From NCBI GenBank assembly GCA_001599815.1, contig BCIA01000004.1:1614862-1678861 (forward strand): 64,000 bases of DNA, given 5' to 3'. Position numbers and translations under genes: made by a program. Below are positions 32,024-42,545 of this stretch, in pieces (the stretch's first letter is position 1; every line of letters begins with the position of its first letter). The stretch comes from Furcasterigmium furcatum (taxonomy: Eukaryota > Ascomycota > Sordariomycetes > Glomerellales > Plectosphaerellaceae). The notes under the pieces are model-generated. The model saw only the letters and a program-made list of their open reading frames with translations, did no database searches and was not told the origin of the DNA.

Positions 32024-33714
32024 TTACTTGCGCTCCTCCCTGAAGATGGGGTACTCGTACCCAGCACTCAGCGGGAAGAAGCCAAACCTGACAAAGGAGT
32101 TGGCGTTGTCGGGTTCGAGGGTGACGAACGCATACGCGGCGTTCTTCTGGCGGGTGCTGACGCGGAAGCTTCCCGGGCGTAGGTCGATCTCCCTCTCGAC
32201 AGGGCCAACGGTGACGGTGTTCTGAACGACACCTTCGTAGAGGGAGGTCCCGAGCCTGGAGGATGTGATGTTGTAGGCGGTGACTGTGCCCTGGTATCCG
32301 TCGGGGAGCTCCTCGACCTCGACGCCCATGATGCGCAGCTTGTCGGCGAGCTCGAACCAGTTGCGGGGGATCAGGTAGGCCTCGGGGCGGGCCCGGGTCT
32401 TGACCGGCTTCGAAGGCGAGGTGCTCATGAAGCCGACCTCGACATTCACGAGGGTGCCGTTGCGGATATCGACGAAGGGGTAAGTGCGGTTCTTGGGAAC
32501 AGGCTCGTCGGTCAGGATCATCTCATCGTCGGAGGAGATAAAGTCCTCGATAGCGCCCTGGATAGTCTCGCGGACGTAGTCGGCGTGCTCGGCGGCGGTG
32601 TTCAGAGCGGACTCGAGCATGACGAGATGGGAGGCCACGCGGCGCTGGTAGTGCTGGCTGGCGAGGAACTGGCCGCGGGTCTCGAAGAGGATAGAGACGG
32701 CCTGGGCGAGGCCGGTGGGCCTGATGCTGGTTTCGTCAAAGACGATCGGGGCACCGACTGTGTCGCTGGTACCGCCGAGGACGTAAGGACCGGAGCGTAG
32801 ACCATAGGACTCGAGGTCTTCCGACAGCTTCGAGCTGAAGAGGCTCTGGCTCAGGTTACGGATGTCCTGGTGCGTGTTGAGATCGCCGCCAGTGGCTAAC
32901 ATGACGTCGAGACCGTGGCGGTAAACACCCCCGAAGATATTGTGGGCAGCAAACTCGTGCAAGTCAAGCACAATGTGCGGCTGGAACGCGTTGATCTTAC
33001 GCTTCAGGTTCCTTGACTGCTCGATGGCAAGTTTGATAGGCTCGCGGTTGGGATCGACGTTGGACGCGAACTCACGCTGGAAGTAGTTGACGCCGTCTGG
33101 GTTGTAGCGTGTAAGAACGAGGATATCCATCTTGTCGAGTATATCAGCCGTCCAAGTGGCGTTTGCATCCATCTTGCCGAGGAGGGCCATGATGCCCTAG
33201 TCAGCGGAGGGCTGGTTGCCGTGGATGACTCCTTGGATGTAGACGCGCAGTTTGGTTGTGTTCCGGGCGCAGCCATGGTGCCGCTTGCCGAGATGGAGGA
33301 AGGGGAGTGACCGGCCCTCCTCTGATAGGAAATCTGGCACGTCGTAGGTCATCCAGTCGTTGCGCTCAGCGAGGGTCTGGAGGAATTGTTCTGAGAATTT
33401 TGTGTCAGTGAACCTGATAGGAACAGGGTGAACGAAGAGTCAAACGTACCCATGTCCTCTTGGGTGGTCGGGTGGGCGGTGCCATTGTCCCAGCCAGGCC
33501 GGATCCTCTCCGGGTTGAGGAACGCAGGAGACAGGAGCTCAATATCCACATCAGGGAAGTTCTTGGCGATGGCCTCGTCATCCTGGTCGACGGGCTGGTT
33601 GTTCCAGCCCAACTTAGGGAATGGAACACCACCGTGCGGACCACCGCTCTGCGCGCGGGCACCAGTGGCGCACAGCAGCGCCGCTGCGTTGAGAAGAGCG
33701 GTACTGCACTTCAT
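32024..33714 (-). pseudogene. Secreted M14-type metallocarboxypeptidase interrupted by a nonsense codon
   Basis: Two exons (33714-33450, 33390-32024) would give 543 codons. Residues 1-21 form a signal peptide. The M14 fold is recognisable: VIHGNQP at 144-149 (the usual zinc ligand Glu of HGNEP reads Gln), TRYNPDG, a DPNRE segment, DLHEFAAHN with the distal zinc His, and FETRGQ. Codon 153 is TAG (33199-33197), four residues after HGNQP, with the frame fully open and conserved on both sides. In relatives this position is usually Gln or Glu; CAG to TAG would be a CpA to TpA change. The next ATG, at 33190, would yield only the 388-residue C-terminal part without signal peptide. Confidence 0.75.
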
Positions 33715-35031
33715 GGCGTGGATTTGAATGCGAGAAAGAGCTCGTAGTGGAAGACAAGAGGTGAGGCTCGACAAGATTGAAGCGACAGTCGAGGCATCTT
33801 TGGGCGAGGACGCGACGTTATATGTGGTTGTGTTTCCAGGTTATGAGCGATTCCGGAGCAACGATAATCGGCTCTTGTCTGATAGGTATCCATGCACAAA
33901 GTTCCTTCATGGACCCTCCGCTGTAGGGATCTCGGCGCTCGGTGAAGGCGTAGCGAGATACCACATGGAGGGGTACGATAAGAGAGCTGCCAAGCGTGAA
34001 AAGAAAATCTGGGATGCTACCAAGATTAAGTCAAATGATAAGCATTCACTTCAATGAGCACTCATTGAACTTCATCGGCTATCGTTGTAGGTCCCACTTT
34101 CGTCGGCTATCGTTGGCACGTGGGGCTTCACCGGCTATCATTGCGGGGTGCAGGTCATAGTCAGGTACCTATCTGCAGCCTAGGGATCGTCTAGGGGGGC
34201 GACGCTGAGTCCGGCAGCGCTAAAGACCAACAATTAGCTTCGCTTATACGAGAGCTATCTATCTATCCATGGATGCCTCTATTGCTTTGCACCCGAGTTG
34301 CCCGTTCTCTGGTCTGTGGTCCCAGGAACGGATGGATCGGAACTGTCAACCGGCCTTCGCGGGGTGCCATGTGGGGCCGTGGCCGAATTGCCGGGACGTG
34401 GTCAGAGCTTTGTCGGTGAAGCCTCCCCCAGCTGACAAGATATGCTGTAGCCCCCCAGATTGGTGCCAAAGCGGCAACATAGAGTCATAATCCCGACGGA
34501 GCTGATGAAGCCTCACGTTGTGCCGGAAAGAGTCATACAGCTCCCTTGGCATCGACCGCTGGGACTCAGCATCAGCACTCCTGTTCCACTAATCGGCGCC
34601 GCACGCCTCAGGCACGTGTGGTCTGCAGGTGCAGAGTAGCGTGCTTGATAACAGAGCCACACGGTTTTGCCTTCGTAGTGGAAGGTTGTCGAGCAGTCTT
34701 CAGCTTTTATGTTGCATCGCTTCTAGCCTCACAAGCACGGCTTCAGTTGTCTACGGCGGAACTAGACCAGTCCTCGAAGATCCATGGATGTTTGATGATT
34801 CTCTGTATTAGTCTAGGACTCGGGTGCGCCGTCAGCGCTTCGGTGCCAACCGCCATCAACCTCCCATCGAAGATGCCTTTTGTTGCCCTGTCCGCTCCAT
34901 CCTCCTGCCAGGGCATCCATGCTCCATTTGCTGGGATCGCCACCTCTCTTCGCTTCAGGACTTATTGCCCTTGTACCTATTGCATGTAGTACCTCCTGCA
35001 AAACCACATGAGATGCATGTAGCTTCGCCAC
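33715..35031. other. Intergenic with short direct repeats
   Basis: About 1.3 kb. It contains a three-unit direct repeat at 34074-34143 (annotated separately). No credible gene was found. Confidence 0.5.
34074..34143 (+). repeat. Three direct repeats of a TCGGCTATCGTTG core
   Basis: TCGGCTATCGTTG occurs at 34074-34086 and 34103-34115, with a third diverged copy CCGGCTATCATTG at 34131-34143. Spacing is 29 and 28 bp, so the unit is a short minisatellite-like array or a relic of a larger repeat. Confidence 0.7.
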
Positions 35032-35505
35032 TTACCACTCCAGCTGCCGCCTCCACTCATTGATTTTGGTATCCACGAGAGTACACACCGCCGTGAGTCT
35101 GCCGTCGAGGTTTTCCGGGGAATCGGCCTTACTGAGAAATGCGGCGACCTTCGTGTGACTCGGATGCTGAGTCGAGTTGTGATAATCACCTGGCGACAGG
35201 TCAATGCTTTCTGTTCCACTATTGCTGATGAAGGATAGCTGGACCTTTATGGCCTTCTCTAGGAAGTCCGACATGGTCGTTAAGTTTACCGACTTGGGTG
35301 GGTCATGTATACTATGCAACGCCAGCATTGCTTGGCGGACGCACATGGTGTGGAATGCCTGGAAAGTAATCTCTTTGAAATTTTCCGTTGATAATGAAAA
35401 GTGTTGGGCTGGATCTTTTGGGTATCGAATGAAGATAATATTCAAGTCCAGGGGCGTTGTGTGAGCAGCGCTGCTGCTAGCCCCGGTGTTCTGCTGGCTT
35501 GCCAT
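35032..35505 (-). CDS. Orphan protein, 157 residues
   Basis: ATG 35505 (gccATGgc) opens a 157-residue frame with no recognised domain. The N-terminus is Ser/Thr-rich, the middle is mixed helical (FKEITFQAFHTMCVRQAMLAL) and the end is charged. The stop overlaps a donor-like GTAAGT (the terminal Trp codon reads TG|GTAAGT), so the gene may continue into a further exon downstream. The only near acceptor would make a 40-bp intron, which is short. There is no signal peptide. Composition is lower in GC than neighbouring genes. Confidence 0.45.
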   Translation of the reverse strand: MASQQNTGASSSAAHTTPLDLNIIFIRYPKDPAQHFSLSTENFKEITFQAFHTMCVRQAMLALHSIHDPPKSVNLTTMSDFLEKAIKVQLSFISNSGTESIDLSPGDYHNSTQHPSHTKVAAFLSKADSPENLDGRLTAVCTLVDTKINEWRRQLEW

Positions 35506-36855
35506 GGTGACGGATGCGTAGACTTATGGTCGGTAAGGCTGGTCTGCCGTGACGTGCAGTTTGGGAGTGTATAGATAATGCTCAAGATACATATTGGTCT
35601 GCTTGTTGTTGCTGTTGTCGCTGAGGTAAAGGGTTGTGTAAAGTGCTCGAGATGGGTATAATTTATACAGCATATACAGGCAATTCCAAGGCGGCTAACT
35701 CGATGGGTTCATGGCAGTCACAGAGACACTTCGGACGTCAAGTGATTCCGAGCAATTTGTAAGAAAGTTAGGGGTACAGCTTCTACGTCTCATCAGCTGT
35801 CAAGCCGTGGGGAATCCGGTGAATCAGAACTGTCCTTTCTTGCCTTGCCATCAAGAGAGGCTGCTTATCAGTGACTTAAAACGCACTCATTCTCACAGAC
35901 AACATGTCTACCGGTGGCTCACTTATGCCATGGCCTCCTAGGCTGATGCGGCGGGAGATATCTATGACCCTTCACTTCAAAACGGTGCTAAACATGGCGG
36001 CGAGCTCGGATGGTAGGTGCTGTCGTTCTAAGTTCGCCATGCTTTTGGCCGTTTTGATGTTCGGTGTATTCATGTTCAAGTCACAGCCCAAGCCAAAGGT
36101 GGTGGTCTGCGTACGCTACTGCGTCTGTGATAATTACTTTCTTTTAGGATCGGAACCGGTAAAAGTGGGCCTTGAATAGGATCTCCTCGTGCTACTCGGA
36201 GTGGACTTGGACATGCCAGAGAAGATGCTTCCAATTCACCATGAGGGATTATTCAGGGAGCCAAAAAACTGAGTCCCAATTTGATGTTTTGCTTGGCTTA
36301 CCATGTCCATGCTGCCTGGAATTGACTATCACTCGCATGCGAGGCTCCACAGTGAAAGGGCACCGCCAGCAAGGCAATGAAACGCACCGGCGATTATTTC
36401 ATGGACATCTATAATCCGGTCACACCAGGTCGAGGCCACAGCAACCTCGTCAACCCAAAGGAGACGCGCTCTTGGTCACCAACGCAGACGCTGTGGTTCT
36501 GGCTGGGGTAATATCGATCCATGGTGCCCGTTACGTAGGGTAGAAGAAACAAACGGGTCAATCTCTGTCCAGAGTTGGACGTCATCGTGCTCGCAGCCTC
36601 TGTCCATTTAGAGGGTCCATCTTGGGTGGGCTTGAGTTGGGAGTCGATGACACAAGCGCTAGTAACGCAAATAGTTTCACGTAGGTTGCCGAAAGTCCCG
36701 ATATGGAGACTGAGTTGACTAATTGTCGTAGCATGAAGTCGAAAACCGGGCCATTTGTCAGCACTCTTGCACCTCATCCAGACATATAAACACTTTGCTT
36801 CTGTGTTCTTCAGTAACCTGGTGCATCGAACAGAAGAGCCACTATCAACTTCATC
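35506..36855. promoter_or_regulatory. Intergenic with TATA box for the reductase gene
   Basis: About 1.35 kb. TATAAA at 36785-36790 lies 66-71 bp before the next ATG. A 166-codon minus-strand frame at 36409-36909 overlaps that start and lacks any family resemblance. Confidence 0.5.
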
Positions 36856-38027
36856 ATGGAATCTCTTCCTTCTCTCCACGAAGCCATCGCCGTGCAGGGC
36901 CTGCGACAACCACTTGCATCGGCCCAGGTGCCGACAAAGGCCCCCGCACAGGGTGAAGTCGTCGTGAGGGTTGAATGGTCCTCAATCGGTCCGTATCACG
37001 TCCACCAAACTGACGGCGGTCTCGTAATCAATTCGTACCCGTACGTTCTGGGCGACACCTTTGCTGGCACCGTGGTGGCTCTGGGGCCAGGCCCGCATGC
37101 GGTCGCCGATCTGGCCGTTGGCGACGAAGTCCTCGGGTACTCATTCAGGAACGACGGGGACGGCAAAGAAGCCAGCCTCCAGGAGTATATCACGGTGCCT
37201 TCGTTCCTGCTGGGGCGTATGCCGACAAACCTGTCTATGGAGTCTGCGGTCACCACCCCAGATAACCTCGTCTGTGTCTTCCAGACCGTCGTCAAGAATC
37301 TCGGTCTGCCTCTACCCTGGCCGCTTCCCGCGGGATTCACGCCGCCCGAGGCGGATGCGCCCATCATCCTCTGGGGAGGCGCGGGGAGCGTCGGCATGTA
37401 CACCATCCAGGTGCTCCGTCTCTGGGGATACCGGCACGTCATTGCCGTCGCCAGGGGCAAACACCACGAATATCTTCGCCAGCTGGGGGCCAATTACTGT
37501 TTCGACTATCAAGCCCCCGACGTCTTGAAGCAAATCAGGCGACATCTGGGAGGCGAAAATGCCCCTTACGCCATCGACTGCATCGGGAATCTCGAGACCA
37601 TGAGACCGCTGGCGCAGGTAACAGGCAAGGGCTCGAAGGTTGCGGTCATGCTCCCCGTCATTGCGAAGAGTCCAACAGAGAGCTCCGCGCCCGAGTACAT
37701 CATGACCCCTCCAGGGGAGCTATCCGAGGTGCCCTGGAAGGAAGGCGTCGACGTGTCTGGCGTGAGGACACACTTTTACCTCGAGGTATGACATCCGAGC
37801 CCCGCGACGACGATGACACTGCTAATTCTCTGGTGCAGACGCTGAACTTCAAGGACATTATGACGCCCGAGGTGGTTCCTTTCCTCTTGGAAAAGGGGCT
37901 CGTGCGCCCAAACAAGCATCGCGTGGTTGACGGGGAGAGTCTTCTCGGGAGGGTAGAGAATGCCCTCACGCTGGTTCGGAGCCAAGCTGTGAGCGGAGAA
38001 AGATTGGTGGTGAAGGTCAGCGCGTAA
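36856..38027 (+). CDS. Medium-chain dehydrogenase/reductase (zinc-free, enoyl/quinone reductase-like)
   Basis: Two exons (36856-37785, 37839-38027) give 372 residues. The GroES-like half contains PAQGEVVVRVEWSSIGPYH and YPYVLGDTFAGTVVALG. The Rossmann half has WGGAGSVGMYTIQVLRLWG (glycine motif at 174-180). The catalytic and structural zinc cysteines of alcohol dehydrogenases are absent, placing it with the zinc-free quinone or trans-enoyl reductases. The intron (GTATGA, branch TGCTAAT, acceptor GCAG) is phase 0. It sits 395 bp upstream of the Zn2Cys6 regulator on the same strand, at the edge of the presumed catabolic cluster. The substrate is unknown. Confidence 0.87.
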
Positions 38028-38422
38028 GCTGGTACCACTAGACGACCGCTGCTTCTCGGTTAGCGATGCACATAGGGAGTGGGTTGACGATTTCCGCCGA
38101 CACACAATTCATTCAGTTGAAGCTCACCCAGAATACCGAAATCCCGGATGTATTCAGAATGCACAGATCATGACAGCCAAGCTCGTCATGTTCAATGATG
38201 CTAGTCCGAGTTCTCGCTAGCGGAACAACCCTTGGACATAGTCCGGAGGATAAGTAACGCGACGCGCCGGCAACAACCCCGAACCCCGCTCGCAGTCAGC
38301 ACCGATCAGCGACCTGCACACCCCGACGCGCATGAGGCAGGATGTCGTGTACGGACTGATCTCTTATCTTCAGGGCGCTTTATCAGACGGCACCACCTCT
38401 TCGGTGGAAGACGCTTAGTCTT
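38028..38422. promoter_or_regulatory. Promoter region of the Zn2Cys6 regulator gene
   Basis: This 395-bp gap between two plus-strand genes holds the reductase 3' end and regulator promoter. No distinctive motif was seen. Confidence 0.4.
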
Positions 38423-41109
38423 ATGAGAGCAGCTGCCGGGGCAATCATGGAGGCCGACCGCACGAACCCCGACTCCGGGCCAGAGATACCCGACCCCGAC
38501 AGGTCTGGTGTGTCCTGCAACTCGTGCAGGAAGCGCAAGGCGCGGTGTTCGAGGGAGTTTCCCACTTGCCAGCCATGCCAGAAACTAGGTGAGAAGTTCC
38601 TGACTTATCGACAGAGGTCGCGCGGCTAATGGAGGAGTCTTCACGACGCAGGCGCCGAGTGTGAATACAAGGTTGCAAAGGCAAAGCCGGGGATGAAACC
38701 CGGCACCATAGAGGGCATCCAGCGAAGACTGGGCCGTCTCGAGGCGGCTTTTGAGCAACAGGGCATTGCGCCAGCAGCCGCGGCAACTGACGCGCCGGCA
38801 GACGGCCCGGAGTCCGGACAAGGGCGGCAAGCCCAGCCTGCGTCTTCAACAAGCAGTGACCTACAGAATCTGGTAGCCCTCTTTGTCAGGGAGTTACAGA
38901 GCGTCAGAAAAGAGCCGACGGCCGGTTCTGGCGAGCTGTCGGCGCCAACGCCTACACCAGGAGCACACGACACAGCCAAGCCCAGGCCTCCTAGAATCCA
39001 AGATTATCACGAAGAAGATTCGTACAATCAAGGGCAGGCAAGATCCCCAAAACGGCGACGCATCGATGGGGGCTTCGCCGACGAGGACGACGGCTTTGCT
39101 GCGGGCCTCACCTCGCAACCATTCCAGGATGTCTTGCAACCTTTACCAACGGGTGCAGCGCTCACTGCCATGATACACACATATTTCATACATATCCACC
39201 CGTGGATACCCATGATCCAGGAACACCGGTTCAGGAACAGGTTGTCAGACCCCCAGGAAAGGCCCAAGCTGGACCTGATTCTCTACGCCATGTTGGTTTC
39301 AACGAACTGTCACAGCGAAAACCCAGCTCTCGAGCCGCGCCAACTCGAACAAGTCAGGAACTGGATAGTGTCTGAGGGAATCGGCGCCTTCTCGGTGGAA
39401 GCCTTGCAAGCCTTGACTATCATCGCATTTGTTGATGTAAGTTGCCTTCGAGCTCTACCACCGTTCGGTTTGAACACGGTTCTGACGCGACGTAGATCGG
39501 AAATGGCCAGGGATCCAAAGCCTGGTCCATCATCGGCGCACTTACGAGAACCGCCGAGTATCTTCAACTGACCACCGAGCAAGATCACCAGCACCGACGG
39601 CCCCTGCTGTCTCCGGCCGAGTCGCTACCGCCACCAGCAAAGGGCGCGTGGTTAGTGGCCGAGGAGAGGAGGCGCGTGTTCTGGAATATCTTCAATCTCG
39701 ACCGTTTCTGCTCGGTATCGATGGGCTGGAACACGAGCCTGACCTCGGACGACGTCCACCGTCGGCTCCCTTGCGACGTGGAGCTCTGGCTGAGAGAAGA
39801 GAAGGAACACGACGACGAGGTCATCACGCCCTATTTCAACATCTGGGACAGATCGGCGACGCGCATAGGGAACACCATCACCTTCATCCCCTCGCACATG
39901 TCGCTCCACGAGTCGCCAGAGGGCCAGGGCTTCAGCGGCGGCGCAGGCGGAGGCGCTGACGAGGAAGACAGCCAGAGCCCTCACGATAGCAACAGCATGG
40001 GCAGGCTGCCGGAGGCCAACAAATGGTCCTCCACCACAACCTCGATGGTCGGTGCGTTCGCGTACAACGTCGAGGCGACCGAGTCCCTGAGTCGGGTGAC
40101 GACGCATTTCCTCCAGCAGAAGGTCGACCTGCGCAACCCGCGGGAGATGAACAGCTGGCTCACGCGCTTCAAGGAGCTGGACCTGCGCCTAATTCACTGG
40201 AAGATGCTCCTGCCGCAGAAGTGGAAGCCGAACATGTCTACCACGCAGTCGGTCAAGATGGACCCCAATCTGACCGTGGCGCACGTCACGCACAACGCGT
40301 CCATCCTGCTGCTACACCAGCCCATCGCCTTCCTCTCGACCGCGCTACACACCCACCCGAGCTTCGGCGCACAGCTCCCCAGCGCCTCCAGCGCCGAGAC
40401 GTGCCGGGCGGCCGCCGTGGAGATCGCCCTCATCACGAAGAACTACCTCAAGACGTCTGCGGGGACGCTGCCGCTGTCGAACCAGTTCGCGTTCTGCGTC
40501 TACGTCGCGGCGAGGTCGCTGCTCGTCCACTGGAGATACTACATGACCGCCGCGGTGGCACCGGAGTACCAATCCCTCCTCGACAGCCTGGGGAGCATGG
40601 CGGACCGGTGGTGCGGCGGACCCCGAGGGCACGCGTGCGTGGACTGCTTGGCGGCGAGATATGCGAGGAAGCTGGCCGAGATGCACCAGAGGTGTGTCGA
40701 GAGCGACCTGTTCCGCATCGACCCGCTCGAGTATACGAATGACATCTCGCACCATCCTCGGAGGCTTCCTCTGATCTATCCAGATATGGCGCAGAGGCAA
40801 AGACCGGATCCGAGTCCGCGGGGGGATTTGGGAGTCACTCGGGCAGCGATGATGGACGCATCGGCTGCGGTTCAGAATGGTCAGTCGTCGTACGGAGATC
40901 ACGGCCACGGCAGTGTAATCGGATTCGGGGCTCAGGATGGACAGGGACTGCCTCAGGTGAACATGGTGGCGGCCGTGGTACCAGAACCAAATGGGCCGGG
41001 GGATCTGGCTGGCATTCTCACTGATCACCAATTCTTGGACATGGACAGGGTCATCAGCTTGCAGGATGGCATGTTCGACGTGGATTACGAGGGCCAGGGC
41101 TGGGAATGA
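38423..41109 (+). CDS. Zn2Cys6 fungal-type transcription factor
   Basis: Three exons (38423-38588, 38652-39436, 39496-41109) give 854 residues. The binuclear zinc cluster is Cys32-X2-Cys35-X6-Cys42-X6-Cys49-X2-Cys52-X6-Cys59, with the last cysteine supplied by exon 2. A short coiled coil follows (IQRRLGRLEAAFEQQ) for dimerisation. The fungal_trans middle homology region spans roughly 240-560, including IHPWIPMIQEHRF and EERRRVFWNIFNLDR. An alternative start at ATG 38447 would drop eight residues. It lies between the reductase and the dehydroquinase genes and is the natural candidate for the cluster-specific activator, though that link is by position only. Confidence 0.92.
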
Positions 41110-41291
41110 TCTGATTCAGACTGATGTGTCGTTTGATGACTAAGATTGTGCCATATGAATTCTATTCTAGCATCTCATGTGTTCTTCTCAAGCCATAACA
41201 ATAAGCGTTCTTGGGAAGCGAGCGCACGATTTCCATGGCAAAAGATGCGCATGCGCATGACGCCGAGAAAACTCCATATCAGTTGAGAGAG

Positions 41292-41909
41292 TTATATCCC
41301 ATTTTTTCCATTGAGAGTGGCCTTCTCGGGAAACTTCTTGACGATGTGTTCGATCGCGTATCCGTATCCTGCGGCGCCACAGCCCACCTGTGAGTTATTG
41401 TCAGCACGCGCTCATCAGTAGCCTCGTGGTCGCAGGCAGAGATGGCAGCCAGATACTACGTACAATGATGGCCTTTGCCTTGTCTGAAAAGTACGAGTGA
41501 TGCCTCCACTCCTCCCTTGCGTGGATGTTGGCGACGTGGAGCTCGATGAACGGCACAGAGACGCCGAGAAGGGCGTCCCGGATGGCGACGGACGTGTGTG
41601 TGAAGCCTCCGGGGTTGAGGACGATGCCGTCCGTACCATTCGTCCTTGCTTCTTGGATCTTGTCCACGATGGCGCCCTCCCAGTTGCTAAGCGCGACACG
41701 GTCAGGACACTGACCGAGGGGGGCGATGTGAGAGGAGCAGCCTACCTTTGGAAGAACTCAACGTAGGCGCCTAGTTCCTTGGCCTGCGCCAGGCCTGCAG
41801 CTTCTACGTCTGCGAGTGTCTCATAGCCGTACAGCTGCGGCTCGCGGGTGCCGAGGAGATTCAGGTTGGGCCCGTTGATGACGAGGACGACCTTCTTGGA
41901 ATCACGCAT
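41292..41909 (-). CDS. Type II (catabolic-type) 3-dehydroquinate dehydratase
   Basis: The enzyme dehydrates 3-dehydroquinate to 3-dehydroshikimate. Type II enzymes in fungi (QutE, qa-2) serve quinate catabolism, while the biosynthetic step is part of the AROM protein. Three exons (41909-41746, 41686-41464, 41387-41292) give 160 residues, the normal size. Seen motifs: NGPNLNLLGTREPQLYG with the active-site Tyr, VLNPGGFTHTSVAIRDAL, and ELHVANIHAREEWRHHS with the catalytic His. The block usually written SNHEG reads SNWEG here, a substitution near the active site. Its start is 637 bp from the divergent Gfo/Idh/MocA gene, suggesting shared control. Confidence 0.93.
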
Positions 41910-42545
41910 GGTGGAGTGTGGGACGAACAAATGAAGGGCTGAGTGAGGTATAGAAGAGATTCAACAATGCTATGATGATGCAGATGAGGCGACAATGCTG
42001 CCGAGGGCGAGAGGTGTGTCTTTTATCGCCAGGCACGGCGACTAGCAGCAGTTGGAGCTCCCATATCCTCACTTATCCGTCTTCCGCGCCTCCGCACTAA
42101 CACCACCGTGGGAGAGGGGAATATGGGGGCATTCGGTACGGCTGGTGACCGCTCAGCTTCAATGCTCTCGGTGGCATGCCACGGAAACCGGCGCGGAGGC
42201 GAGGCCGAGAGTTGGGGGCGGGCACCGGCGTAAGTCGCGGAGGAGATATCCCGCGGCTGAGGGGCAGTTGGGGGCGTCCAAGACTCCGGCGCGAGGTCGG
42301 ATCTTCGGCATGTTCCCCCCTTTCCCCGCATCCCGAGAGTCGAGACCCCAAGAGTGATCCATTGGGGTTCAAGAGCTGTCTTAAGTCTGGGAATAAAGCC
42401 CGAGGAACGGAACACCTCGATTCTGAGAATCATCCTCTTCTCTGCCAAGTAATCAGTCATTATCTCCACTACGCTCACATCCCTCACCCTCACCACCTCA
42501 TCTGCATCCTACCCTCGCCCTGCTGCCACCCACAGACCAGCCACA
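41910..42545. promoter_or_regulatory. Bidirectional promoter of dehydroquinase and Gfo/Idh/MocA genes
   Basis: This 636-bp divergent promoter is GC-rich around 42185-42310. It contains two GTTGGGGGCG words in that part, and a CGAGGCCGAG word at 42200-42209 that also occurs in the other divergent promoter of the cluster. Confidence 0.55.
42200..42209. promoter_or_regulatory. CGAGGCCGAG, copy 1 of a word shared by two cluster promoters
   Basis: The identical 10-mer occurs at 45238-45247 in the divergent promoter of the short-chain dehydrogenase and JEN transporter genes. It contains a CGAG half-site arrangement plausible for a Zn2Cys6 factor. With only two copies the case is weak. Confidence 0.3.

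Noticed and set aside
36409..36909. 166-codon minus-strand frame overlapping the reductase start
   Set aside because: It overlaps a well-supported promoter and start codon and shows no family resemblance.
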